A stretch of 64,000 nucleotides of DNA from an uncultured Lachnospiraceae bacterium (GTDB lineage Bacteria; Bacillota; Clostridia; Lachnospirales; Lachnospiraceae): NCBI GenBank assembly GCA_910588655.1, contig CAJUPJ010000002.1:105531-169530 (forward strand), in the 5' to 3' direction. This document shows positions 33,720 through 41,701 of this stretch, piece after piece. The notes under the pieces were generated by a model that was not told the DNA's origin, made no database searches, and was given only the letters and a program-made list of their open reading frames with translations. The translations under genes were made by a program, and so were the position numbers. How positions within the stretch are numbered: the first letter of the stretch is position 1; every line of letters begins with the position of its first letter.

Positions 33720-34196
33720 ATGCTTAAAATATATTTTGGAAGCCACCCTGATGAAATATACAATACAAATTTATATTTCAAAAATATTTACAAAGACGAA
33801 TGGCTTTCTAATGATTTTGTAAAAAGAATGATTAAAGAAATAGATAATTCTGATGTTATAAATAATAATGCTATAAAAAATGATATTTTAGGCACATTTC
33901 CTCCAACAGGTCTTTCAGGAGGGGTTAAAACTCTTATATTGATTTTTTTTAACCCTAAAAAGATTTTCAATATATCTAATTGTGGAGATAATTGTATTCC
34001 TTTTCTTTTTGAAATAGCAAAAAAAATAGAGGAGTCTTCAAAAATAAATAAAAAAGATATAACTGTCTGTTTACATCATTTTTTGAGATTACAAGATGGT
34101 ATGGCTGTAAAAGTGATTAATGATAAAAAGAGAAAAGTTATTTCTGACCCAATAGAGTTTTTAATGCTTGCTAATGATTATTTAAGGAGAAATTGA
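33720..34196 (+). CDS. DUF4869 domain protein
   Basis: A 158-aa protein. The start LKIYFGSHPDEIYNTNLYFKN and the loop GTFPPTGLSGGVKTLILIFF fit the DUF4869 family, as I remember it. The end reads VISDPIEFLMLANDYLRR. There is no signal peptide or membrane helix. It carries no residues that I can assign to catalysis. The ATPase gene starts at the base after its stop codon, which indicates a two-gene unit. AGGAAG sits 8 bases before the ATG. AT content is higher than in the flanking housekeeping genes, suggesting an acquired pair. A toxin-antitoxin or defence role is possible but unsupported by any motif. Confidence 0.78.
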   Translation: MLKIYFGSHPDEIYNTNLYFKNIYKDEWLSNDFVKRMIKEIDNSDVINNNAIKNDILGTFPPTGLSGGVKTLILIFFNPKKIFNISNCGDNCIPFLFEIAKKIEESSKINKKDITVCLHHFLRLQDGMAVKVINDKKRKVISDPIEFLMLANDYLRRN

Positions 34197-35129
34197 ATGT
34201 ATGGAAAAATTGATATTGAAATAAAAAATGCCCGTACTTCTTTTAAATTTACTCTTGAAAGAAATATAACTATAATACAAGGCAATAGTGCAACTGGTAA
34301 AAGCACTATGATTGATATGGTTAGAAGTTATGCAAACGAAGGTAAAAAAAGCGGGGTACGGCTTAAATGCAATAAAGAATGTAGAATCCTTGAAGGCAGA
34401 GATTGGGAAATGATAATGGATAATATCCATGACAGCGTAGTTTTTATTGATGAAGGCAATTCGTTTATATCATCAATAGATTTTTCCTCAAAATTAAAAC
34501 AATCTGATAATTATTATGTTATTGCAACTCGTGAACCATTATTTGGACTGCCCTATAGCATAAATTCTATTTTTGAAATCATAACAAAAGGCAAAAAACA
34601 TTCTTTAAAGAAGTTGTATGATAAAATTTCTATTAATGATTTTGAACAGGCAAAGGGCTATTCTATTATTACTGAAGATAGTAAATCAGGATTTGAATTT
34701 TTTTGTGAAGTAGAAAAAAACACTACTTCGGCAAAAGGTAAAAGCAATATAATTAAGGAATTGAAAAAGAAAAAGGGTAAAAACAATTTAGTTGTAGCTG
34801 ATGGTGCGGCATTAGGCTCTGAAATAGATGCTTTATTTCAATATAGCAGTAAAACTAAAGGAAATGTTATTTTTATGTTACCTGAATCTTTTGAATGGAT
34901 GATATTAAAATCAGGACTAATTCAAAGAGCAGATATTGAAACTATTTTGAAAAATACATCTGAATATATACATTGCGAAAAATACGTAAGCTGGGAAAGA
35001 TATTTTACAGATTTATTAATAGAAAGCACAAAAGATAGTGAATATATGAAATATGATAAAAGCAAATTAGCTGGTTATTATAAAAAACCTGTGAATATTA
35101 GTAAAATATTAGACTCAATAAAGAATTAA
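34197..35129 (+). CDS. small P-loop ATPase paired with DUF4869 protein
   Basis: A 310-aa protein. Walker A is GNSATGKST (residues 29-37), right after a short beta stretch as in ABC/AAA-type ATPases. Walker B is VVFIDE (81-86), and a sensor-like VIATREPLFGLP lies at 108-119. The C-terminal half has an acidic Glu171 (FFCEVEK) and a VVADGAALGSEIDAL stretch (199-213), which by eye recalls a TOPRIM-type E...D arrangement as in OLD nucleases; this is weak. There is no coiled-coil arm of SMC length. The start directly follows the DUF4869 stop, so translation is coupled. Function unknown. Confidence 0.78.
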   Translation: MYGKIDIEIKNARTSFKFTLERNITIIQGNSATGKSTMIDMVRSYANEGKKSGVRLKCNKECRILEGRDWEMIMDNIHDSVVFIDEGNSFISSIDFSSKLKQSDNYYVIATREPLFGLPYSINSIFEIITKGKKHSLKKLYDKISINDFEQAKGYSIITEDSKSGFEFFCEVEKNTTSAKGKSNIIKELKKKKGKNNLVVADGAALGSEIDALFQYSSKTKGNVIFMLPESFEWMILKSGLIQRADIETILKNTSEYIHCEKYVSWERYFTDLLIESTKDSEYMKYDKSKLAGYYKKPVNISKILDSIKN

Positions 35130-35307
35130 ATAGTATTTATGGATAATTTTATTACATTAAAATTTTTTTAAAAGTAATTACGGGAAGTGTTTAATTTAAC
35201 TTTTTTAATATATGGGTTACAGTCGTGTATATATACCTGATGTTTAAAGGGATTTTATTTGAGAGAATAAAAACTTATAGAATTAAAATTTGAAAGAGGG
35301 CTTTATT
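35130..35307. other. AT-rich spacer before the small acidic protein gene
   Basis: 178 bases with no gene. The ribosome site AGAGGG lies at its end. Confidence 0.3.
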
Positions 35308-35490
35308 ATGACTAGAACTTTTATAATTAAGGATGACCAGACTCCTACACAGGAGCAGTTGGAGGAAGTCAGGGCGGCTGCAGAGAGGGAAATTCAATTT
35401 GATGAAGATTCCCCAGAACTGTCGCCTGCAATGTATAAAGCGTTCAGATGTTCCATAGTGAAGCGTAACAGTAAAAAGGAGAATGCATAG
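35308..35490 (+). CDS. small acidic protein, antitoxin-like
   Basis: A 60-aa protein: an N-terminal strand TRTFIIKDDQTPT, a helix QEQLEEVRAAAEREIQF, then DEDSPELSPAMYKAF and a basic tail KRNSKKENA. The helix followed by (F)DEDSPE-(L/Y)(S/T)P is common in small Firmicutes proteins that pair with toxins. No toxin gene lies beside it, so it is an orphan if this reading is right. The ATG at 35308 is preceded by AGAGGG; the in-frame TTG at 35290 would include that site. A strong terminator follows. Confidence 0.6.
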   Translation: MTRTFIIKDDQTPTQEQLEEVRAAAEREIQFDEDSPELSPAMYKAFRCSIVKRNSKKENA

Positions 35491-35497
35491 AAATTAA

Positions 35498-35546
35498 AAC
35501 AGAGCGGCGGATATATGTGCTGGTTATCCCGCCGCCCTGTTTGTTA
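35498..35546 (+). terminator. intrinsic terminator
   Basis: AACAGAGCGGCGG and CCGCCGCCCTGTT arms (small mismatch), then TGTTATT. Confidence 0.65.
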
Positions 35547-35639
35547 TTGTCCTTTATGCACTTTAATTTTGCTATAGGTGCTCTTGAGATAATATGTAAC
35601 AGAAAAGCATAAAAGCTAGTAAACAGTGAAGGAAACAGA

Positions 35640-36188
35640 CTAAATTTTATACTTTTTCCTCAGTTTCTGTAGTTTCAGGCCACAATAAATAAGCAGATAA
35701 AGCTCCAGCAGTGCCATGACGCCAAAGAATACAGTGAATACGTCTGCAAGAGGGTCACTGGTTTCCATGCTTCTGAATAAATTCGGTAACACACAACAGA
35801 GAAAGATTATCATAATTGGCAATAACCGGGTTTTTATCACATGGTCTATTAGATTTAGCCTTGATTCGTTATCAGAGAAAATTTCACTATCCTGTTTACA
35901 ATCTGTTTCTGAGGAAGGTTTACGGAAATACAGCCACCCAAGGCACCTGCCAATATATTCCCAGCCATAATCCCTGAAAATCTGAAAATAATTGCTGGTT
36001 TCCGCATTGTTTTTATAATCCAGTTGGTACGCTACATCTTCTGGCATACATTTCTCAAAAACGTATAAGCATGGCGGAATCATTCTTGATAATTTCCAGC
36101 CGTTTTTATGTTGGTTGTGCAGCCAGGCTTCTTCTTCCTCATAATCCGCTATGGTAAAAAAGCGTATTACTGTTTTGCTGCCATTCAT
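35640..36188 (-). CDS. DUF2812 domain membrane protein
   Basis: A 182-aa protein. The N-terminal ~95 residues are a DUF2812 domain (VIRFFTIADYEEEEAWLHNQHKNGWKL, YFQIFRDYGWEYIG). The C-terminus has two membrane helices, at about 120-137 and 145-170. DUF2812 genes are very commonly paired with PadR regulators, and this one overlaps the PadR gene by 50 bases, so the two form one operon. Such pairs are thought to respond to membrane or envelope signals, but no ligand is established. AAGGAG lies about 10 bases before the ATG. Confidence 0.88.
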   Translation of the reverse strand: MNGSKTVIRFFTIADYEEEEAWLHNQHKNGWKLSRMIPPCLYVFEKCMPEDVAYQLDYKNNAETSNYFQIFRDYGWEYIGRCLGWLYFRKPSSETDCKQDSEIFSDNESRLNLIDHVIKTRLLPIMIIFLCCVLPNLFRSMETSDPLADVFTVFFGVMALLELYLLIYCGLKLQKLRKKYKI

Positions 36189-36504
36189 TTATTTCCACTC
36201 CTTTGCTGTTTTTATACAAACGTTCTATACGGTTAATTTCAATATCCAGTACTTCCCTTCCAAGTCCAGTAATCCGGTAAAGCTTCCTTTTTTCTTCTTC
36301 CCTTTCAAAAGCAATTAGTCCATCTTTTTCCATTTTAGAGAGTGTTCCGTACATCGTCCCTGCACTGATAATTAATTTCCCGCCTGTCATTTGTTTGACC
36401 CGCTGGCTGATTCCATAACCATGCTGCGGTTGCTGGAGACAGAATAAAATATAAAAGCCGCTTTCTGTCATAGGTACATAAATCCGTTTGATTTTACTAT
36501 CCAT
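36139..36504 (-). CDS. PadR-family transcriptional regulator
   Basis: A 121-aa winged-helix regulator. Residues 10-85 are the PadR domain (TESGFYILFCLQQPQHGYGI, SAGTMYGTLSKMEKDGLIAFE, KRKLYRITGLGREVL). A final helix gives dimerisation. I start it at 36504: GGAG lies 6 bases upstream, and the promoter's transcription start (about 36546) excludes the ATG at 36552. It probably represses itself and the DUF2812 gene through two palindromes that overlap its promoter. Confidence 0.9.
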   Translation of the reverse strand: MDSKIKRIYVPMTESGFYILFCLQQPQHGYGISQRVKQMTGGKLIISAGTMYGTLSKMEKDGLIAFEREEEKRKLYRITGLGREVLDIEINRIERLYKNSKGVEINEWQQNSNTLFYHSGL

Positions 36505-36529
36505 AGGCATCTCCACTATTCCACCCCCG

Positions 36530-36550
36530 GTATATCGGAGTCCGATATAC
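36530..36550. promoter_or_regulatory. PadR operator 1
   Basis: GTATATCGGA, one base, TCCGATATAC: a perfect 10-base inverted repeat lying over the transcription start of the PadR operon. Confidence 0.8.
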
Positions 36551-36552
36551 AT

Positions 36553-36581
36553 ATTATACCGAGCTCCGGTATAGTTGTCAA
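36553..36581 (-). promoter_or_regulatory. consensus sigma-A promoter of the PadR-DUF2812 operon with operator 2 in the spacer
   Basis: On the minus strand: TTGACA, a 17-base spacer, TATAAT, a full consensus promoter. The spacer carries a second palindrome (TATACCG and CGGTATA on the plus strand, 36555-36561 and 36567-36573). A dimer bound here would block both hexamers. Confidence 0.85.
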
Positions 36582-36599
36582 GAGCTTTCCGTCAAAAGA

Positions 36600-36621
36600 G
36601 GCAGGGATTTTATTCCCTGCC
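36600..36621 (-). terminator. terminator of VanZ gene
   Basis: GGCAGGGA and TCCCTGCC arms, with TCTTTTG following on the minus strand. Confidence 0.6.
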
Positions 36622-36701
36622 GCATTTGTCCTTTTATGTGAAAATGATTTCTTTATCCACAATCTCCAACGCACAAGCTTTTCAAAGTATTATAGAAATT
36701 T

Positions 36702-37352
36702 TTATTTTATACTTTCCCATAACTGGCTCTGTAATACAATATCCCATATTGTGTCTGATAAAAGAGGTTTTAAGAAAAATTTAACCAGCAAAACTATTAT
36801 TAAAATAATAACGGGTTCATATTTTATAAAAGTATTTTTAAAATTACCAGATATTTTAAATGGCAATTTAAATGAAAATAGTTTTCCAATGTAATATCCT
36901 AAAAATGTTCCAAATGTATTAGTAATTAAATCATCAATATCTGTAAGCCTGAAAGTGAATATCTGTAGTATTTCAATAATAACTGATACTGCAAATCCCA
37001 CCAATATAGTTTTCTTTAATGAACGGTATTCTGTCCATATAGCAGGTACAAGAAATCCCATAGGTATAAATAAAATAACATTAAGTATAGTGTTTATAAT
37101 ATACCCTGCTGGATTATTAATAATATCTGCTAATGGTATTAAATTAAAACTAAAATCAACTCTTATTGTATTATATGAAGGAATACCCGTTATAGAAAAA
37201 ACTGCCATACAATAAAATGCAAATAAAAAAACCATGATAACTTTATTTAAATTATTTTGTTTAAATAAAGTATAATTTAAAATAAGTATAGATGGAATAA
37301 TAAAAATTAATGTTGATAAACACTCTATTCCAACAGATAGCAAATAAACCAT
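36702..37352 (-). CDS. VanZ family membrane protein
   Basis: A 216-aa protein with about six membrane helices. The VanZ signature is complete: FNLIPLADI, then NTILNVILFIPMGFLVPAIW, IIEILQIF and DIDDLITNTFGTFLGYY. It is longer than the other VanZ protein in this window (5414-5884), with an extra N-terminal helix pair and a C-terminal helix. VanZ homologs are linked with resistance to lipoglycopeptides and may act on lipids or lipid-linked sugars. It is a lone gene with its own terminator. AGGA precedes the ATG. No resistance operon is nearby, so a clinical role is not implied. Confidence 0.88.
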   Translation of the reverse strand: MVYLLSVGIECLSTLIFIIPSILILNYTLFKQNNLNKVIMVFLFAFYCMAVFSITGIPSYNTIRVDFSFNLIPLADIINNPAGYIINTILNVILFIPMGFLVPAIWTEYRSLKKTILVGFAVSVIIEILQIFTFRLTDIDDLITNTFGTFLGYYIGKLFSFKLPFKISGNFKNTFIKYEPVIILIIVLLVKFFLKPLLSDTIWDIVLQSQLWESIK

Positions 37353-37661
37353 TACTATTTCCTCCAGATTTTTTAATATTATATATAATTTACCATATGC
37401 ATATTTATAGTCCTATTAACATTTCTTTAAAATTTGTTTAAAATTTACTTTCATTATTATATAGTTTTGAAAAATTTTGAGTTTCATCACCACAAAAAAT
37501 ATAACAAAGGAGTGTTTTTTACAAAAATTTATATTCCAGGTGCTTTATGGCATACTTCATAGTAATAAAGTACATTTAAGCGGAATTGCACGTTCACTTC
37601 CTTTCTGGTGTAAGGGATGGCAGTATTGGTGAAATAAAAAAGGATACCGTTTGTGTCTGCC
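37353..37661. other. intergenic region between divergent vanZ-like and EFR1 genes
   Basis: About 310 bases, AT-rich. No gene or strong hairpin was seen; the EFR1 promoter begins at its right edge. Confidence 0.4.
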
Positions 37662-37690
37662 TTGGACAGGTGGAAATTTTATGATATACT
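37662..37690 (+). promoter_or_regulatory. sigma-A promoter of the EFR1 ferredoxin gene
   Basis: TTGGAC, a 17-base spacer and TATACT, 42 bases before the ATG. Confidence 0.6.
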
Positions 37691-37732
37691 GTTAAATATA
37701 GTAATATTAAAAATTTGGAGGAATAAATAATT

Positions 37733-38497
37733 ATGGCTGTTTATGAAATTGTGTTTAGTCCAACTGGAGGGACAAAAAAGGTTTCAGGTTTTTTTACAAA
37801 ACCATTCTGCCAGGAAAGTACATATATTGATTTGTCCAGAAGGGACATAGATTTTTCTGCATTTTCATTTAGTAGTGCAGATATATGTATAGTATCTGTG
37901 CCTTCTTATGGCGGGAGAGTTCCAGATATTGCGGTAACAAGGCTTATACAGTTAAAAGGAAATAATGCCAGGGCAGTCCTGGTTGTGGCATATGGGAACA
38001 GGGCTTATGAAGATACTTTAGCTGAATTACAGGATGTAATGGAGAACGCAGGATTTGTATGTGCTGCTGCCATAGCCGCTGTTGCAGAACATTCTATTAT
38101 GCGCCAGTTTGCAACTGGACGCCCTGATGCGCAGGATGAAAAGGAACTTGCAAGTTTTGCTGTAAAAGTCCATTCTAAAATAGGGCAGGAGGGTGTACAG
38201 GATAGCTTAAAACTGCCTGGGAACCATCCTTACCGCACTTATAATGGTGTGCCGTTAAAACCAAGTGCGGATAAGTCCTGCCAGAAATGTGGTGCCTGTG
38301 CAAGTGAATGTCCTGCCGGGGCAATACCACCTGATAATCCTTCTGTAACAGATACTGGAAAATGTATTTCCTGTATGCGTTGTATATCTGTCTGTCCACA
38401 AAATGCGAGAAGCCTTAATAAAGCAATGCTGGCAGCAAGCAGCATAAAACTAAAAAAAGCCTGCAGCGGACGCAAAAATAATGAACTCTTTTTATAA
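37733..38497 (+). CDS. EFR1-family flavodoxin-ferredoxin protein
   Basis: A 254-aa electron-transfer protein. Residues 1-150 are a flavodoxin-like domain (YEIVFSPTGGTKKVSGFF, with the TGGT phosphate loop, and VPSYGGRVP). The C-terminus holds two 4Fe-4S clusters: CQKCGACASECPAGAI and CISCMRCISVCPQNAR (about 182-225). The layout fits the EFR1 family of anaerobic bacteria. It should pass low-potential electrons, but its partner is not in the neighbourhood. GGAGG lies 11 bases before the ATG. The gene stands alone between a promoter and an interspersed repeat. Confidence 0.9.
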   Translation: MAVYEIVFSPTGGTKKVSGFFTKPFCQESTYIDLSRRDIDFSAFSFSSADICIVSVPSYGGRVPDIAVTRLIQLKGNNARAVLVVAYGNRAYEDTLAELQDVMENAGFVCAAAIAAVAEHSIMRQFATGRPDAQDEKELASFAVKVHSKIGQEGVQDSLKLPGNHPYRTYNGVPLKPSADKSCQKCGACASECPAGAIPPDNPSVTDTGKCISCMRCISVCPQNARSLNKAMLAASSIKLKKACSGRKNNELFL

Positions 38498-38515
38498 ATA
38501 AATGCGGGGAGGGGG

Positions 38516-39030
38516 AATTTCCAGTTATCTTTTTTGGGTGGACGGACGCAGGTTTTCTGTGTCCAGCATAAACATATTCCATTCCAGGGCACGCTTCCGC
38601 TACGTTAGCTCACGCAGCAGTGCATAGTATCCCTGTGGCATGAAAGTAACTTATGTTCCTTCCATGCCACTTAAGACGGGATACAAACACTGGCGGAGCT
38701 AAAGTGTCCCTGTCATGGAATAATGTTTAGCTGGAACACGTAAAACCTGCTGTATCCTGGCAAAATTACAGAAAACAGTTTGATGTTATAACTGGAAATT
38801 GTGGTGGGGTGAAATGGTTTAGACAGACGGAAGCTTGATATTATCCTTTTGGTATTTTCGTAATTTCCAGTTATTTATTTTGTGTTTTATTGTAAACTTA
38901 TGATGACAGGTTTTGCGTGCCAGATGCCATCAATTATTCTGTTAAAGGGATACTATGCACTGTTGCGAGGCTCTGGCATTAAAAACCGTCCGTCAATCCA
39001 CAACCAGCACAAGATAACTGTAAATTATCT
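38516..39030. repeat. interspersed palindromic repeat copy C (long, composite)
   Basis: Outer ends ATTTCCAGTTATCTT (left) and AAGATAACTGTAAAT (right) are complementary. The first half includes the family core CCGCTACGTTAGCTCACGCA and shares long stretches with copy A (GGTGGACGGACGCAGG; ACAGTTTGATGTTATAACTG). The second half (from about 38865) restarts with AATTTCCAGTTATTTA and carries ACAGGTTTTGCGTGCCAGATGCCA, as in copies B and D but reversed. It looks like two elements joined. No gene is seen in 38498-39135. Confidence 0.75.
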
Positions 39031-39135
39031 ATATATACAATGTAATAGGGTTATGTTATAATTGTTCTAACAGTAACAGGATATGTATTATTGTGTTTTA
39101 ATAAATATATGGACAGTGAGAGGAGGTATTATATT

Positions 39136-39789
39136 TTGCCAGAACAGATTGATAAAAGGATAACACGTATTTTAGAAAAGTTTGAGGAAATACGGGGGTG
39201 TACTTCATGCATGAATGAAGATTTAAACTGGACTGCCCCAATGAGTGAGAAGAAAGTGGCGGCTTATGAGAAAAAGAAGGGTATACGGCTTCCAGAGGAA
39301 TACAGGCGTTTTATCACTTCTATAGGTGCAAATGGAAATAAACTTTTTTATGGGATAGCGCATCTGGACATGCAAAAAAAAGAGGGGTGTATTCCAGAAA
39401 ATCCTTTCCCGTTTACTCTTGATAATTTCCCATTATTTCTTTATATGACAGAAGAGGAACTGGACAATTTTGATTATGATGCTGCATGTTCTGGCTTTTT
39501 GTATCTTAATACTGAAGGGTGCGGAATGGACAGCATACTGGTTGTTAACAGCACAGACCCGTCGGTTTATGGCACTGTCTGGTTTTTTGACTTTGCAAAT
39601 GATTTTGGTACTTTACCAATGCGTGATAAAAAGACAAACAAGCCTTTTAGTTTCCTTGACTGGCTGGAATACTGGGCAGAACGGGAAGCAACAGACGGTG
39701 ATGGTTTTACATTTGCAGATACTGCACCAGTCCCGCCACCACCAGATAATCCGGATATTACTGGCAGGAAAATGGGCTGGATTAAATAA
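39136..39789 (+). CDS. SMI1/KNR4 (SUKH) family protein
   Basis: A 217-aa protein. The SUKH domain covers about residues 35-185: MSEKKVAAYEKKKGIRLPEEYRRFITSIGANG in pieces, later LNTEGCGMDSILVVN, VYGTVWFFDFANDFGTLPM and FLDWLEYWAE. SUKH proteins often serve as immunity proteins against polymorphic toxins or as scaffold proteins. I choose the TTG at 39136 as start because GAGAGGAGGT lies 9 bases before it; the ATG at 39091 would place that site inside the gene. It is the first gene of a plus-strand cluster with an HSP90-like ATPase, so an immunity or chaperone-client role is possible. Confidence 0.85.
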   Translation: MPEQIDKRITRILEKFEEIRGCTSCMNEDLNWTAPMSEKKVAAYEKKKGIRLPEEYRRFITSIGANGNKLFYGIAHLDMQKKEGCIPENPFPFTLDNFPLFLYMTEEELDNFDYDAACSGFLYLNTEGCGMDSILVVNSTDPSVYGTVWFFDFANDFGTLPMRDKKTNKPFSFLDWLEYWAEREATDGDGFTFADTAPVPPPPDNPDITGRKMGWIK

Positions 39790-39808
39790 CAGGGAAGCAA
39801 GGATTTTT

Positions 39809-40483
39809 ATGCATAGAATAGCGGTTATATCAGATACACATGGCATGTTAAGGGAAGAGGCTATGCAGCAGGTACAGGCTTGTGAAGCTGTATTACATGC
39901 CGGGGATATTGGCGGGCAGGATATTATACACAGACTGCGTGAAACAGCACCTTTATATGTGGTAAAAGGCAACGTTGACAAGGAACTGGCAGATATGCCG
40001 GAAGAATTATATTTTACACTTTATGGGTTTAATTTTTATATGGTGCATAACAGGAAACATATAAAAGCAGATGCTGGCATGGCGGATATAGTGGTTTATG
40101 GACATTCACATATATATAAAGAAGAGTATATAGGGGATGCATTATATTTAAACCCTGGAAGCTGCGGGCCCGGGCGTTTCAGGCTTGCAATTACAATGGC
40201 AGTAATAACACTGGACGAAGAAAGCCATACATTTAGTGTAGAAAAGATTAACTGTATTAAAGCAGGGGCAAAGGGTAAAGTCCAGGCAACAGGACAAAAA
40301 GATATGTATATGCTTGTTAAAAATGTAATAAAAGATATGGAGGCAGGAAAGAACATTTCTGTAATAGCAGCAAAAAATGGTGTGCAGGAAGAACTTGCAG
40401 AAAAAATATGCCGTATTTACAGCACACATCCAGGAATAGATGTGGATGGCATATTAAACAGGCTGGATATATGGAATTTGTAA
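39809..40483 (+). CDS. YfcE/MJ0936-type metallophosphoesterase
   Basis: A 224-aa phosphodiesterase. Metal-binding motifs: Asp and His in AVISDTHGML (residues 5-14), Asp in LHAGDIGG, Asn in VKGNVDKE, His in YMVHNRKH and the pair in VVYGHSHIYKEE. The NPGSCGPGRF end of the domain is near residue 115. Beyond residue ~160 there is a 65-residue helical extension (VKNVIKDMEAGKNISVIAA) not found in the basic form. The ATG at 39809 follows the SUKH gene by 19 bases; the open frame upstream of it overlaps that gene and is not coding. Confidence 0.92.
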   Translation: MHRIAVISDTHGMLREEAMQQVQACEAVLHAGDIGGQDIIHRLRETAPLYVVKGNVDKELADMPEELYFTLYGFNFYMVHNRKHIKADAGMADIVVYGHSHIYKEEYIGDALYLNPGSCGPGRFRLAITMAVITLDEESHTFSVEKINCIKAGAKGKVQATGQKDMYMLVKNVIKDMEAGKNISVIAAKNGVQEELAEKICRIYSTHPGIDVDGILNRLDIWNL

Positions 40484-40555
40484 TATAAAGGCTGACTGGC
40501 AAGCTGGCTGCCTGCAGGAATATGGATATTTACCTGGTTATGGAGGCACAGATAT

Positions 40556-41680
40556 ATGACAGAGAAGGAACAGATAGAAAAGGAATATAAACAGACTTTA
40601 GATATGCCCCATTCAAAGGCACGCAATGATATTTTATATAGTTTAACCTGCCGGGCTGATATTATAAAAGACCACCATTTACAGAAGTATTTAAGATGGA
40701 TGTATGCTAGTGAGCTTATGAGGTGTGGTGACCAGGGCAAAGTATTTCCTGTTGTTGCAGAATATATTGCACTGCGTAAGGAAGAGGAAGAATGGTGTCC
40801 TCCTGGAGGCATTGATGGCATTGAATATATGGCTGACTACTGTATGGAAATTTTATGTTACCTGCCGCAGATTTCTTTGGCACAGGCGGAGGATATAATA
40901 AAAACATTAGAAGAAATGGTGGTTTTTAACAGGTATGGCAGAAGGCTTTATTACCAGCGCATGTTCAGGTTTTATTCTGTAATTGATACATATAAAGCAC
41001 TTGAATATTACTATCTTTTTAAAAATACAAGGCGTGATATAGTTTCAGACTGCCGGGCATGTGAACAGGCAGATATTACAAGGCTGTTTTTCAGGATGGG
41101 TGATATGGAAAGGGCAGACTGGTTTGCAAAGCCTGTACTGGATGGTACACTAAAGTGCCATGATGTCCCGCGTAATGTCTGGCTGCTTTATTTGCAGCGT
41201 GCCCTTGATTACAAAGACCTTGCAAAAGCAGTACCGCTTGCGGGGTCACTATACAGGACAAGCGTAATAAATGACCCTACAGACCTTGGATATTTTGGAG
41301 GGATAATGCGCTGCTTTGCATTTACAGACCCTTCAAGGGCAGAGATGCTGTTAAAAAAATTCCTGGAAAACTGGGAAGTATTATGGGATAAGGAAAGATG
41401 GTTTTCATTTCTTATTGGTTCATGGACTGTATGCCATGAGTGCGCCATGAATAAAGATACAATACAAGTCCGGAATATTAATAATAAAGTACCATTCTGG
41501 AATGAAAATGGTATTTATAATATAAAAGAAATGGAAGATTGGTTTTATAATGAAGCCCTTAAAATTGCGGGATGTTTTGATAAACGCAATGGCACAGGTT
41601 TTTATACAGATGAATTTGAAAGGGCAGTATATTCAGCCAGTTATAAAGAAGGACAGCGTTTCTGGCTGGTGGAAATATAA
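40556..41680 (+). CDS. uncharacterised helical protein, paralog 1 of HSP90-linked family
   Basis: A 374-aa protein; not recognised. Paired helices suggest a TPR-like solenoid (IIKTLEEMVVFNRYGRRLYYQRMFRFY, YKALEYYYLFKN). It shares with the products of 44193-45242 and 45272-46378 the order LPQI, then DCRACEQ, KCHDVP, GGIMRCFAF, and near the end CFDKRNGTGFY. These Cys pairs could bind metal, but spacing is irregular. No signal peptide or membrane helix. It lies 72 bases behind the phosphodiesterase gene and 21 bases before the HSP90-like gene. GGAGG is 9 bases from the ATG. Confidence 0.75.
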   Translation: MTEKEQIEKEYKQTLDMPHSKARNDILYSLTCRADIIKDHHLQKYLRWMYASELMRCGDQGKVFPVVAEYIALRKEEEEWCPPGGIDGIEYMADYCMEILCYLPQISLAQAEDIIKTLEEMVVFNRYGRRLYYQRMFRFYSVIDTYKALEYYYLFKNTRRDIVSDCRACEQADITRLFFRMGDMERADWFAKPVLDGTLKCHDVPRNVWLLYLQRALDYKDLAKAVPLAGSLYRTSVINDPTDLGYFGGIMRCFAFTDPSRAEMLLKKFLENWEVLWDKERWFSFLIGSWTVCHECAMNKDTIQVRNINNKVPFWNENGIYNIKEMEDWFYNEALKIAGCFDKRNGTGFYTDEFERAVYSASYKEGQRFWLVEI

Positions 41681-41701
41681 TGGAAAAGGGAGGCTGCATT
41701 T

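Noticed and set aside
39470..39808. N-terminal extension of the phosphodiesterase frame
   Set aside because: It overlaps the SUKH gene in another frame; the enzyme's own ATG at 39809 has a ribosome site and begins the conserved domain.
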